26,307 nt of DNA from CAXSBR01 sp964236495 (GTDB lineage Bacteria; Actinomycetota; Actinomycetes; Mycobacteriales; Jatrophihabitantaceae), in assembly GCA_964236495.1 (NCBI GenBank), contig CAXSBR010000031.1, positions 1-26,307 on the forward strand. Reading direction: 5' to 3'. Positions 7,277-16,481 of the stretch are shown one piece after another. Position numbers and translations under genes: made by a program. The notes beneath the pieces are model-generated. The model was not told where the DNA came from, made no database searches, and saw only the letters and a list, made by a program, of their open reading frames with translations. The first letter of the stretch is position 1, and every line of letters begins with the position of its first letter.

Positions 7277-7294
7277 ACCTCTAGGAGCGCTGCC

Positions 7295-9037
7295 ATGTCT
7301 GACAAAACCTCGTTCGTACCCAGCCCGTCGCCCATGCCGCGACACCGCTACACCCGCTTTCCCGCCGTCTCCCTGCCCGATCGGCAGTGGCCCTCGCGCT
7401 CGATCACGCGGGCGCCGCGCTGGCTCGCCACCGATCTGCGCGACGGCAACCAGTCCCTGATCGATCCGATGAACCCCGTCCGTAAGCGCGCGATGTTCGA
7501 CCTGCTCGTACGGATGGGCTACAAGGAGATCGAGGTCGGCTTTCCGGCCGCCAGTCAGACCGATTTCGATTTCGTTCGTGAACTGATCGAGAGCGACCGC
7601 ATTCCCGACGACGTCCAGATCTCGGTGCTGACGCAGGCGCGCGAGGAGCTGATCGAGCAGACCGTCGCGTCTCTGGCCGGTGCCCGGCGCGCAACTGTGC
7701 ACATGTACAACGCCGCGGCACCGGTGTTCCGGCAGACGGTCTTCGGCTTCGACGGCGACGGACGTGAACAGTGCAAGGCCATCGCCGTGGACGGCACCCG
7801 CACCGTCATGAAGGCCGCCGACATCCACCTCGAGGGCTGCGATTTCGGCTACGAGTACTCGCCGGAGATCTTCATGGACACCGAACTGGAATTCGCACTG
7901 GAGATCACGTCGGCGGTGATGGACGTGTGGCAGCCCGAGGCCGGCCGCGAGATCATCGTCAATCTGCCGTGCACCGTCGAGCGCTCGACGCCCAACGTCT
8001 ACGCCGACCAGATCGAGTGGATGTCACGCCACCTGCCGCAGCGGGAAAATGTGGCCCTGTCCGTGCACACCCACAACGACCGCGGCACCGCCGTCGCGGA
8101 CTCCGAACTGGCGATCCTGGCCGGTGCGGACCGCGTCGAGGGCTGCTTGTTCGGCAACGGCGAGCGCTCGGGCAACGTCGACCTGATCACCCTGGGGCTG
8201 AACCTGTACTCCCAGGGCATCGACCCGATGATCGACTTCTCCGACATCGACGAGATCCGCCGCACCGCGGAGTACTGCAACCGCATCGGCGTCCACGAGC
8301 GCCATCCCTACGCCGGCGATCTGGTCTACACGTCGTTTTCCGGCTCGCACCAGGACGCGATCAAGAAGGGCTTCGACGCCCTGGACCGCGCGGCCGCCGA
8401 CGCAGGCAAGCCGGTGTCGGAGCTGCCGTGGAAGATCCCGTACCTGCCCATCGACCCCAAAGACGTCGGGCGCTCCTACGAGGCGGTCATCCGCGTCAAT
8501 TCCCAGTCCGGCAAGGGCGGCGTCGCCTACATCATGAAGACCGAGAACTCGATGGATCTACCGCGCCGGCTGCAGATCGAGTTCAGTCAGGTGATCCAGC
8601 GCCACACCGAGGGCGCCGGCGGCGAGGTGGACGCGACGCTGATGCGCTCGATCTTCGACGCCGAGTACCTCGCACCGGGCGCTTTCGAGCTGCGCCAGTG
8701 GTCCACTGCCAGCCAGGACGGCGTCGAGCGCATCAACGCCACTGTGCGTGCCCCGGATTGCGACCATCAATTGCAGGGCGTCGGCAACGGGCCGATCGAC
8801 GCCCTGTGCGTGGCGCTGTCGGCGGTCGACCTGGGCCTGGGCGGTTTGGGCGTGCGGGTGCTGGACTACACCGAGCACGCCCTCACCGCCGGCGGCGACG
8901 CCGAAGCCGTTGCCTACCTCGAGATCGAGGTCGGCGACCAGGTGCTGTGGGGTGTCGGGCGTAGTGAGTCGATCGTCGGGGCCTGCCTGCACGCGGTGAT
9001 CAGCGGGATCAACCGTTGCGTCACTCGCCTCGGCTGA
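7295..9037 (+). CDS. leuA: 2-isopropylmalate synthase
   Basis: LeuA condenses acetyl-CoA with 2-oxoisovalerate to 2-isopropylmalate, the committed step of leucine synthesis. The 580-residue protein has the HMGL-like catalytic barrel with LATDLRDGNQSL near residue 50, VEVGFPAA-type sequence, the metal-binding HTHNDRG segment, and the signature CLFGNGERSGNVDL. A C-terminal allosteric domain follows that should bind leucine. It belongs to the long (type 2) LeuA form found in actinobacteria. It looks free of the tandem repeat known in the M. tuberculosis protein. AGGAG lies about 7 bases before ATG 7295. The gene stands alone, with a candidate attenuator upstream and a double hairpin downstream. 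Confidence 0.97.
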   Translation: MSDKTSFVPSPSPMPRHRYTRFPAVSLPDRQWPSRSITRAPRWLATDLRDGNQSLIDPMNPVRKRAMFDLLVRMGYKEIEVGFPAASQTDFDFVRELIESDRIPDDVQISVLTQAREELIEQTVASLAGARRATVHMYNAAAPVFRQTVFGFDGDGREQCKAIAVDGTRTVMKAADIHLEGCDFGYEYSPEIFMDTELEFALEITSAVMDVWQPEAGREIIVNLPCTVERSTPNVYADQIEWMSRHLPQRENVALSVHTHNDRGTAVADSELAILAGADRVEGCLFGNGERSGNVDLITLGLNLYSQGIDPMIDFSDIDEIRRTAEYCNRIGVHERHPYAGDLVYTSFSGSHQDAIKKGFDALDRAAADAGKPVSELPWKIPYLPIDPKDVGRSYEAVIRVNSQSGKGGVAYIMKTENSMDLPRRLQIEFSQVIQRHTEGAGGEVDATLMRSIFDAEYLAPGAFELRQWSTASQDGVERINATVRAPDCDHQLQGVGNGPIDALCVALSAVDLGLGGLGVRVLDYTEHALTAGGDAEAVAYLEIEVGDQVLWGVGRSESIVGACLHAVISGINRCVTRLG

Positions 9038-9054
9038 GACTTCAACGCTGACGA

Positions 9055-9113
9055 CGAGCGGGGGCTCGGACCCGCTCGGTCGCCCTCACGAAGCTCAGCG
9101 GCGTCGCCGCTGA
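9055..9113. terminator. Double hairpin between convergent genes
   Basis: Two perfect 8-bp stems lie between the leuA stop and the stop of the minus-strand gene. CGAGCGGG (9055-9062) pairs with CCCGCTCG (9071-9078), and TCAGCGGC (9095-9102) pairs with GCCGCTGA (9106-9113) around a 3-base loop. The second is followed by CCCAAAA. The placement fits a bidirectional terminator for both transcripts. Confidence 0.7.
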
Positions 9114-9122
9114 CCCAAAAGA

Positions 9123-10646
9123 TCAGAGGTCGAAGCTGACCGCAACGGTGGAACCGGTGATCTTCGCCTTGGCGTAGACGAAGATCTTGTCGGTGTAGGT
9201 CTTGGCCGACACCGTGCCGTTGAAGTCCCTCGCCTTGTAGTTGGCGGTCATGCTGGCGTTGCCCGTCACCGTGATCTCGTTCGCAGTGCCGTACGTCGTC
9301 CGGTACTTCAATCCGGCCACCGGATCGCCATCCACCTTCCAGGCAAACGAGTTCTTCACAGCCTCGAAGTCGTACACCTTGTTCGGGCAGCCAGTGGCCG
9401 AACTGGTGTTGATCCGCGCGCAGGCGGCGAACTTGGCAGCGACGGCTTTGGCCAGCGCAGCCTGGCCGGTCGCAGACAGGTCGGCCGTCGGTGACGTGCT
9501 GCCATAGGAACTGGGGTAGGTGGCGAACCGGTCGGCGCTGCTGTCGGTGATCGTGTAGAAGCTGCTTGCCGACGACCACAGCAGCGGCCCGGGGAACACG
9601 GTGAACTTCGTGGTGCCCGACGGCACGGCGAGGCCGAACAATTGCGGACCGGGCAGATCGTTCAGTCCGAACGCGCTGACGTCGACGGTGGTGTCGGTGA
9701 GCTTCCATCGCCCACCTGCCGAGGTGAGGTCGAAGGTGGCATTGACCGTCTGCGCGCCGAACGTGTAATGCGCGCCGACGTGCGAGCTGGATTGATAGGT
9801 GCTCTTCGACGTGATGGTGACCGCGCCAATCTTGGCCTTCGCCTGCTGCGCCCTGAGTGCTGCGTCGGTCAGGAAGGTCTGGGACGCGACGGGCTCGCCG
9901 TAGCTGAGTGCTTGTTCTGCGTTTCCGGCCTTGAGGGCGATCAAGTACGCGATCACGACTCCCTCCGGTGTGCCCGTGGTCGCGGTCGCGCCGGTGCCGC
10001 TGGTGGCGCTCGTGCCGCTGGTTGCTGCAGGGTTTGCGCCCGCGCTCGTCGCGCTGCCACCGAAAGTGGGGGCGGTGCTGCCCGCGGTGCCGGCGCTGTT
10101 GTTCTTGTTCTTTCCGCCGCCGTGAAAGAGCAGGACGCCGATGACCACCGCGACGACGGCGACCGCGGCGCCGAGGATTGCGTACAGCCTGTTGTTGTTC
10201 TTCTTCGGCGGTGCGCCAAAGGCCGCGGAGGACTGGCCGGCCTGGGCGTAGGGCGCGGCGGCATAGTCCGGCTGCCCGTATACGGGCTGCCGGTACTGCG
10301 AGCCGCCGGGTTGCGCATAGTTGGTTTGCCCGTACTGGGAGGCGGCCTCTTGGGCATAGCCCGACTGTCCGTAGCCCTGCTGTCCGTAGCCCTGCTGTCC
10401 GTAGCCCGATTGTCCGTAGCCTGGCTGTCCGTAGCCCGGCTGTCCGTGGCTCGGCGGTCCGTAGCTCGGCGGTCCGTAGCCCGGCGGTCCGTAGCCCGGC
10501 TGTCCGTAAGCAGGCTGCCCGTACTGCTGGGTCGGGTACTCCTGGGTCGGGTACTGCTGGGTCGGGTACTGCTGGGTCGGGTACTGCTGGGTCGGGTACT
10601 GCTGTGCAGAATCCTGCCGGTTCAGATCAGGGCTCGGCGGCTGCAC
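9123..10646 (-). CDS. Single-pass membrane protein with a Tyr/Gln/Pro repeat tail and an extracytoplasmic domain
   Basis: From GTG 10646 the protein has 507 residues. Residues about 15-98 are tandem YPTQQ and GYGQP/GYGPP repeats. A Lys/Asn-rich KKNNNR precedes one transmembrane helix (about 154-170). A Ser/Thr/Ala linker then leads to an outer domain of about 280 residues starting EGVVIAYLIALKAGNAEQAL, resembling NTF2-like/DUF4878 domains. Cys pairs in the outer part could form a disulfide. The likely true start is ATG 10708, which has AAAGG 8 bases upstream and begins MTTPPP. It is one base out of frame, and adding one C to the five-C run (plus-strand G-run 10692-10696) joins it smoothly to PGPQPGSDANRD and on into this frame. 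The gene is therefore frameshifted near its start or the sequence has an error there. Function is unknown. Confidence 0.75.
   Translation of the reverse strand: MQPPSPDLNRQDSAQQYPTQQYPTQQYPTQQYPTQEYPTQQYGQPAYGQPGYGPPGYGPPSYGPPSHGQPGYGQPGYGQSGYGQQGYGQQGYGQSGYAQEAASQYGQTNYAQPGGSQYRQPVYGQPDYAAAPYAQAGQSSAAFGAPPKKNNNRLYAILGAAVAVVAVVIGVLLFHGGGKNKNNSAGTAGSTAPTFGGSATSAGANPAATSGTSATSGTGATATTGTPEGVVIAYLIALKAGNAEQALSYGEPVASQTFLTDAALRAQQAKAKIGAVTITSKSTYQSSSHVGAHYTFGAQTVNATFDLTSAGGRWKLTDTTVDVSAFGLNDLPGPQLFGLAVPSGTTKFTVFPGPLLWSSASSFYTITDSSADRFATYPSSYGSTSPTADLSATGQAALAKAVAAKFAACARINTSSATGCPNKVYDFEAVKNSFAWKVDGDPVAGLKYRTTYGTANEITVTGNASMTANYKARDFNGTVSAKTYTDKIFVYAKAKITGSTVAVSFDL
10353..10604 (-). repeat. In-frame tandem repeats coding YPTQQ and GYGQP units
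   Basis: Five or so near-identical 15-base units (plus strand CTGCTGGGTCGGGTA type) encode YPTQQ. They are followed by many 15- to 18-base units encoding GYGQP, GYGPP, GYGQS and GYGQQ. Such coding repeats are prone to copy-number change, and the peptide is a disordered, Tyr-rich low-complexity tail facing the cytoplasm. Confidence 0.85.
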
Positions 10647-10756
10647 ACCGGACTGCGGATCGCGATTCGCGTCGGATCCGGGCTGCGGGCCGGGGGCGGC
10701 GTGGTCATGAACGGGACCTTTCTACAACGTCATGCATGCTCGGGCAATTCTCAGGT

Positions 10757-10772
10757 GGCTCGTGGGCGAGCC
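10757..10772. terminator. Small hairpin downstream of recR
   Basis: GGCTCG and CGAGCC form a perfect 6-bp stem with a 4-base loop, 36 bases past the recR stop codon and before the repeat-tail membrane gene on the same strand. There is no T-run. It may partly separate the two transcripts. Confidence 0.3.
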
Positions 10773-10807
10773 GTAGGCAAGATACGACAATCCGGGCGTA
10801 CCGCGTC

Positions 10808-11404
10808 TTAATCGACTCGGCGCCGACCGGAAAACGCCCGGCCCAGGGTGACCTCGTCGGCGTACTCCAGGTCGCCGCCGACAGGCAATCCGCTGGCGAG
10901 CCGGCTGACCACCAATCCCATCTGTGCGGTGAGCCGGGCCAGATAAGTCGCGGTCGCTTCGCCCTCAAGGTTGGGATCGGTGGCCAGGATGAGCTCGGTG
11001 ACGGTGCCATCGGCCAGCCGCGTCATCAGCTCGCGCACCCGTAGATCGTCGGGTCCGACGCCGTCGATGGGACTGATCGCGCCGCCCAGCACGTGGTAGC
11101 GGCCACGGAACTCACGCGTGCGCTCGACGGCCATCACGTCTTTGGGTTCTTCCACGACGCAGATGACAGTGACGTCGCGGCGGGGGTCGCGACAGATCCG
11201 GCACTCCTCGGCCTCGGACACGTTGCCGCAGATCCGGCAGAACTTGACCTCACGCGTCACCCGCACCAGCGCCGACGCCAGCCGCTCGACGTCGACCGAG
11301 TCACTGGCGAGCAGGTGGAAGGCGATCCGCTGCGCGCTCTTGGGGCCGACGCCGGGAAGCCGGCCGAGTTCGTCGATGAGGTCTTGAATCGCGCCCTCGT
11401 ACAT
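10808..11404 (-). CDS. recR: Recombination mediator protein RecR
   Basis: RecR works with RecO and RecF to load RecA at gaps in DNA. The 198-residue product has an N-terminal helix-hairpin-helix (LGRLPGVGPKSAQRIAFHLL), a four-cysteine zinc finger (FCRICGN then ECRIC), a Toprim segment (VICVVEEPKDVMAVE) and the conserved C-terminal part with GGDLEYADEVTL. I chose ATG 11404 (MYEGAIQDLIDELG), which aligns with the usual RecR start. An in-frame ATG at 11413 adds MTS; neither has a clear ribosome site. ybaB lies directly upstream on the same strand, the arrangement common across bacteria. Confidence 0.95.
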   Translation of the reverse strand: MYEGAIQDLIDELGRLPGVGPKSAQRIAFHLLASDSVDVERLASALVRVTREVKFCRICGNVSEAEECRICRDPRRDVTVICVVEEPKDVMAVERTREFRGRYHVLGGAISPIDGVGPDDLRVRELMTRLADGTVTELILATDPNLEGEATATYLARLTAQMGLVVSRLASGLPVGGDLEYADEVTLGRAFSGRRRVD

Positions 11405-11465
11405 CGACGTCATCGCGCGCGGCCGACAGCTGTGTTGCTGATGTGCCTGTCGCCGTTGCGATGGC

Positions 11466-11482
11466 GAGCGCGCAGCGCGCTC
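11466..11482. promoter_or_regulatory. Palindrome over the ybaB stop codon
   Basis: GAGCGCGC-A-GCGCGCTC is an 8-1-8 inverted repeat that overlaps the last bases of ybaB and precedes recR by about 60 bases. As RNA it would be a very stable stem with an unusually tight turn. It may stabilise the upstream message or weaken read-through into recR. It could equally be a site for a symmetric DNA-binding protein. Confidence 0.35.
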
Positions 11483-11813
11483 ACATCCCGGGCAGACCGA
11501 GGCCGCCGAGCCCGGATGCCATCGGGCCCATCTTCTCCTCCGTCAGTTCCTTCGCCGCCCGATTTGCATCGCGCACGGCCGCGACGACGAGGTCCTGCAA
11601 CGTTTCGACGTCCTCGGCGTCCACCACGGACGCGTCGATGCGCAGTGACTCGAGCTCACCGCTGCCGGTGACCGTCGCCGAGACCAGACCGCCGCCGGCA
11701 CTGCCCTCGACCCGGCTCTGTGCCAGCTCCGCCTGCGCCTTGGCCAGCTGCGTCTGCATCTGTTGCGCCTGCTTCATCAACTGCTGCATGTTCGGTTGCC
11801 CGCCGGGTCGCAT
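11481..11813 (-). CDS. YbaB/EbfC family nucleoid-associated protein
   Basis: A 110-residue member of the YbaB/EbfC DNA-binding family, which forms dimers that bind duplex DNA and is usually encoded next to recR. The N-terminal helix MQQLMKQAQQMQTQLAKAQ, the GGGLVSATVTGSGEL strand region and DAEDVETLQDLVVAAVRDA are typical. The start ATG 11813 (MRPGGQPNM) has AAAGGAG 6 bases upstream. The frame is open further upstream, but those residues look non-coding. It reads into recR after about 76 bases and probably forms one operon with it. Confidence 0.92.
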   Translation of the reverse strand: MRPGGQPNMQQLMKQAQQMQTQLAKAQAELAQSRVEGSAGGGLVSATVTGSGELESLRIDASVVDAEDVETLQDLVVAAVRDANRAAKELTEEKMGPMASGLGGLGLPGM

Positions 11814-11927
11814 CCCGCGCTCCTTTGCTGGTCGTTGGTGCTGGCTGTGGTTGATCGTTGGCCGGTGTGGTTCGTCGCAGCCGACACTAGTTCGGACCAC
11901 CGACATTTCCGCGGCGCTGACAAGACG

Positions 11928-11947
11928 CTCAAGCAATTGCGCTTGAG
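11928..11947. promoter_or_regulatory. Inverted repeat between ybaB and the YihY-type gene
   Basis: CTCAAGC (11928-11934) and GCTTGAG (11941-11947) are exact inverted copies around a 6-base centre, in the 270-base divergent region. Apart from this repeat the region shows no gene I can support. It could be an operator shared by the two divergent transcripts. Confidence 0.3.
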
Positions 11948-12083
11948 AGAATGTGCGAGTGACGTTGCCCGCTCCATCCGCGCCCCCGCAGCTCTGCGCG
12001 AGCCAGGCACAGCCCAGGGCGCATCGTGGCTGGGCTCAACGGCCGCATGCACGGGCGTTCCGGACTGCCCCGGGCGCGTCGCA

Positions 12084-13082
12084 GTGAGCTTCGCCGACCG
12101 CGCGGATGCCTTCCAGCAGCGCCATCACTGGGCCGGGTTTCCGTTGGCCGTCGTCTACAAGTACGGCGACGACCAAGGCCCCTACCTTGCCGCGCTGATC
12201 GCCTATTACGGGTTCCTGTCGCTGTTTCCGCTGCTGCTGCTGCTGGTGACCATCCTGGGCTACGCGCTGGAGGGCAATCCCCGCCTGAGGACTGACGTGT
12301 TGAACTCCGCACTCAGTCAGTTCCCGGCCATCGGCGACGACCTGGGCAAAAATCTCAACGGCCTGCACGGCAACGGCGCCGCCCTGGCCGCCGGCATCGT
12401 CGGTGGGCTCTACGGCGCGCTGGGCGTGGCGCAGGCGCTACAGAACGCGTTCAACCGGGCGTGGGCGGTGCCCCGTGCCGACCGGCCCAACCCGTTCAAG
12501 GCCCGCGCCCGCAGCCTGCTGTTCCTGGCCGTGATCGGCACCGGTCTGCTGCTCACCACCGGCCTGTCCATCCTCACCGCCCGCGCCGGCATCTTCGGTC
12601 TGAACGTCAACGGCGCGGCCCAGATGCTGTCGCTGGTCGGCTCGGTGCTGATCAACGCCGTGCTCTTCGTGACGACGTTTCGGGTGCTGACCGCACGCGA
12701 CGTCACAGTCGCCCAGGTGCTGCCCGGTGCGACGATCGCGGCGGCGCTGTGGCAGGCACTGCAGCTGTGGGGCAACTACTACGTCAACCACCAGGTCCGC
12801 GGCGCGACGGCCACCTACGGCTCGTTCGCCTTGGTTCTTGGCCTGCTGGGCTACCTTTTGCTCGCCGCCGTCGTAGTGGTGCTGTGCGCGGAGATCAACG
12901 TCGTCTACACCAACAAATTGTGGCCGCGCAGCCTGCTGACTCCCTTCACCGACGACGTCGAACTCACCAGCGCCGACCGGCGCGCCTACACCGCCTACCC
13001 CAACACCGAGCGGCACAAGGGATTCGAGACCGTCGACGTCGCGTTCCACGAGACAGATCGCGACGACCGGCCGACGTCGTAG
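12084..13082 (+). CDS. YihY/BrkB family inner-membrane protein
   Basis: A 332-residue membrane protein with about six transmembrane helices, starting with a soluble stretch and then YKYGDDQGPYLAALIAYYGFLSLFPLLLLLVTILGY in the order typical of the YihY/UPF0761 family. The conserved GGLYGALGVAQALQNAFNRAW and GATATYGSFALVLGLLGYL segments are present. The C-terminus is a charged cytoplasmic tail. The family was once annotated as ribonuclease BN, which is now regarded as wrong, and its role is unsettled. GTG 12084 is chosen because residues read further upstream in the same frame do not look coding. No clear Shine-Dalgarno is visible. It ends convergently with ctaG; the 108-base gap between them has no convincing terminator. 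Confidence 0.88.
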   Translation: MSFADRADAFQQRHHWAGFPLAVVYKYGDDQGPYLAALIAYYGFLSLFPLLLLLVTILGYALEGNPRLRTDVLNSALSQFPAIGDDLGKNLNGLHGNGAALAAGIVGGLYGALGVAQALQNAFNRAWAVPRADRPNPFKARARSLLFLAVIGTGLLLTTGLSILTARAGIFGLNVNGAAQMLSLVGSVLINAVLFVTTFRVLTARDVTVAQVLPGATIAAALWQALQLWGNYYVNHQVRGATATYGSFALVLGLLGYLLLAAVVVVLCAEINVVYTNKLWPRSLLTPFTDDVELTSADRRAYTAYPNTERHKGFETVDVAFHETDRDDRPTS

Positions 13083-13190
13083 GCGCGCTCGTCGGCGCCG
13101 GTTCAATCGACGCGCTCAATCGGCAGTGACGACGGGCACGGCACGCTGACGACGACGGTTGCGGGCCAGTTCACGGCCACCGGCGGCGTA

Positions 13191-13910
13191 TCAGTGAGCG
13201 AACAGCAGCACCGCGACAGCGATGTCGATCGCCTCCCCGCCGTACCACATCACCTGCGCACCGCGGCGCCAGTCGACGGCGGAGTCGGCGTTCCCGTGCG
13301 GGTGCAGATACAGGTATTTCGCCAGCACGTCGTGGACGGCCAATGCAGCGAGCAGGCTACCGACGCGTACGCCGAAGCTGCCCCGCCCCGGCATCGGGTC
13401 GACGCCGACGAGGGCCAAGGCGAACAGGCAGCCCGTCAGGAACATGTGCGCGTGCACGGCCTCGTGCAGCGGCGCCGATCGCAGCGTCAAGTCGTAGAGC
13501 GGCGTCAGGTAGAGCCCCATCATGCTGGCCACCGATAGCGCCGCTCCGACCGGAGCCCAGCTCAGCGCGCGGACCGTCGGACTGCTCAGGACCGCCACCA
13601 GCCGTCGGCGCAGCGACGCCGGGCCGGCACGCAGCAGCAGCGTGACCGGTGCGGCACAGGCGAAGGCCAGCGGAGCGGCCATACCCAGCAGCAGGTGCTG
13701 CACCGCATGGACGGAGAACCGCTCGTCGTCGGCGGCCATCGGTGAGGCAATGGCGAGCGCGATGCACAGCAGCCCGAGGGTGACCGCGACGTCGCGCCGC
13801 ACCGGCCACCGCACACCGCGGCATCCCAGCCGCACCCGTCCGGACACGTAGAGCGCCGCCGGTCCGACGACCGGCACCAGCGTCTGCGCGGTGAAGCTCC
13901 AGCCGCTCAC
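13191..13910 (-). CDS. Cytochrome c oxidase assembly factor CtaG-type (caa3_CtaG) membrane protein
   Basis: A 239-residue protein with about six or seven transmembrane helices. It carries the histidine motifs of the caa3_CtaG family: HAVQHLLLGMAAPL, LHEAVHAHMFLTGCLF and AVHDVLAKYLYLHPHG. Members are linked to copper insertion into, or assembly of, cytochrome oxidase; some actinobacterial relatives are fused to CopD-type copper domains. This copy is stand-alone. It starts with GTG 13910, 10 bases after the stop of the DUF2243 gene, so the two are almost certainly co-transcribed. The symbol is left blank because the name ctaG is also used for an unrelated protein family. Confidence 0.85.
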   Translation of the reverse strand: MSGWSFTAQTLVPVVGPAALYVSGRVRLGCRGVRWPVRRDVAVTLGLLCIALAIASPMAADDERFSVHAVQHLLLGMAAPLAFACAAPVTLLLRAGPASLRRRLVAVLSSPTVRALSWAPVGAALSVASMMGLYLTPLYDLTLRSAPLHEAVHAHMFLTGCLFALALVGVDPMPGRGSFGVRVGSLLAALAVHDVLAKYLYLHPHGNADSAVDWRRGAQVMWYGGEAIDIAVAVLLFAH

Positions 13911-13920
13911 GACGTCACCG

Positions 13921-14418
13921 CTACGTGCTGACCGGTCCGCGCGGCGATCTCGCTGGCCGCGACCTGCGCCGCAGCAGCGCCCAGCCGGCCACCAGCATCA
14001 CCACCGCGAGGGCGTCCCAGACCAGGTCGTAGGGCCAGATCGTCACGTGATAGCGGATCTGATGCAGTCCGAACAGCTTGTGCTGAACGAGGCCGTCGTA
14101 GAGCTGGAAGCCACCGGCACCCAGCAGGATGCCGCCGGTCCACGCCTGCAACACCGCGGCGTCGCGACGGCGCAGATCGGCGAACCAAAACAGCGCGCCG
14201 GCGAGGCAGATCGTCGATACGGCATGGAAGAGCCCGTCGCTCACCACCCCGGCCGACTGCGATCCGCCGTCCCAGAAGTGGTGCCAGTGCAGCAGCTGGT
14301 GGAAGACCGTCTCGTCGACGAAACCGGCCAGCCCCACGCCCAGAACCGCCCCGGCGGCCGCTGACCGGACACCGGTGGAGCGGGCGTCGGAGCGACCTTC
14401 GAAGGCCTTGGCTGCCAT
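13921..14418 (-). CDS. DUF2243 family membrane protein
   Basis: A 165-residue protein with four transmembrane helices. The motif GFVDETVFHQLLHWHH follows the first helix, and DGLFHAVSTICL, LYDGLVQHKLFGLHQIRY and PYDLVWDALAVVMLVAG follow in the order typical of DUF2243. The family has no established function. Histidines clustered at helix ends suggest metal or heme binding, and the adjacent CtaG-type gene supports a link with copper or oxidase biogenesis; that is inference. ATG 14418 is used although it has only a weak ribosome site. A perfect 5-3-5 palindrome lies 7 bases before it. Confidence 0.85.
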   Translation of the reverse strand: MAAKAFEGRSDARSTGVRSAAAGAVLGVGLAGFVDETVFHQLLHWHHFWDGGSQSAGVVSDGLFHAVSTICLAGALFWFADLRRRDAAVLQAWTGGILLGAGGFQLYDGLVQHKLFGLHQIRYHVTIWPYDLVWDALAVVMLVAGWALLRRRSRPARSPRGPVST

Positions 14419-14424
14419 CTGTCC

Positions 14425-14437
14425 ATCTGTATCAGAT
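14425..14437. promoter_or_regulatory. Palindrome just upstream of the DUF2243-ctaG pair
   Basis: ATCTG-TAT-CAGAT is a perfect 5-3-5 inverted repeat that ends 7 bases before the DUF2243 start codon. It sits where a repressor would block either transcription start or translation. It does not resemble the GGGTA-type copper operators of mycobacteria. Confidence 0.4.
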
Positions 14438-14493
14438 TGTTGCCCGGCGGTGCCGACAGCACAGTCGATAGGCAGGTCGGTCGAGCACTCGGC

Positions 14494-16164
<1,671 letters not shown>

Positions 16165-16182
16165 GGCGTCCACTCTGTCAGA

Positions 16183-16385
16183 GCGGGCGAGCATCGAGCG
16201 ACGAAGGAGCGAGGAGCGCAGCCCGTAGAAAGCTAGCGGGCGAGCATCGAGCGACGTAGGAGCGAGGAGCGCAGCCCGTAGAAAGCTAGCGGGCGAGCAT
16301 CGAGCGACGTAGGAGCGAGGAGCGCAGCCCGTAGAAAGCTAGCGGGCGAGCATCGAGCGACGAAGGAAGGAGCGCAGCCCGTAGA
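16183..16385. repeat. Tandem array of a 53-bp repeat, four units
   Basis: Units begin with GCGGGCGAGC at 16183, 16236, 16289 and 16342, an exact 53-base period. Units 2 and 3 are identical. Unit 1 differs from them by one base (GACGA versus GACGT). Unit 4 lacks 3 bases and stops after about 44. The unit is purine-rich on the plus strand, with four GAGC motifs at spacings 7, 11 and 7, and contains GGGC near one end and GCCC near the other. The array fills most of the 317-base gap between the ABC-F gene and the ligase gene. The rest, 16386-16481, holds only a short direct repeat, TGAGCCGCGTC at 16417 and 16449. A related copy lies at 26258-26307. It resembles a MIRU/VNTR-type intergenic repeat. 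Confidence 0.9.
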
Positions 16386-16481
16386 GGCCCGTGCTGTGCT
16401 CGGCCGGCGTTTTCACTGAGCCGCGTCATTGCGGCGCAGCGTTTGCGGTGAGCCGCGTCTTGCCGCGCCGGCGGGGGTTGG

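Noticed and set aside
7771..8964. Open frame of 397 codons on the plus strand inside leuA
   Set aside because: It is a frame-shifted shadow of leuA, extremely Arg-rich and without motifs.
11763..12083. N-terminal extension of the YihY-type protein by 107 codons
   Set aside because: The translated residues show no membrane or family features and overlap the ybaB start region.
16183..16385. CRISPR array
   Set aside because: The 53-base units are contiguous with no unique spacers and no cas gene is present.
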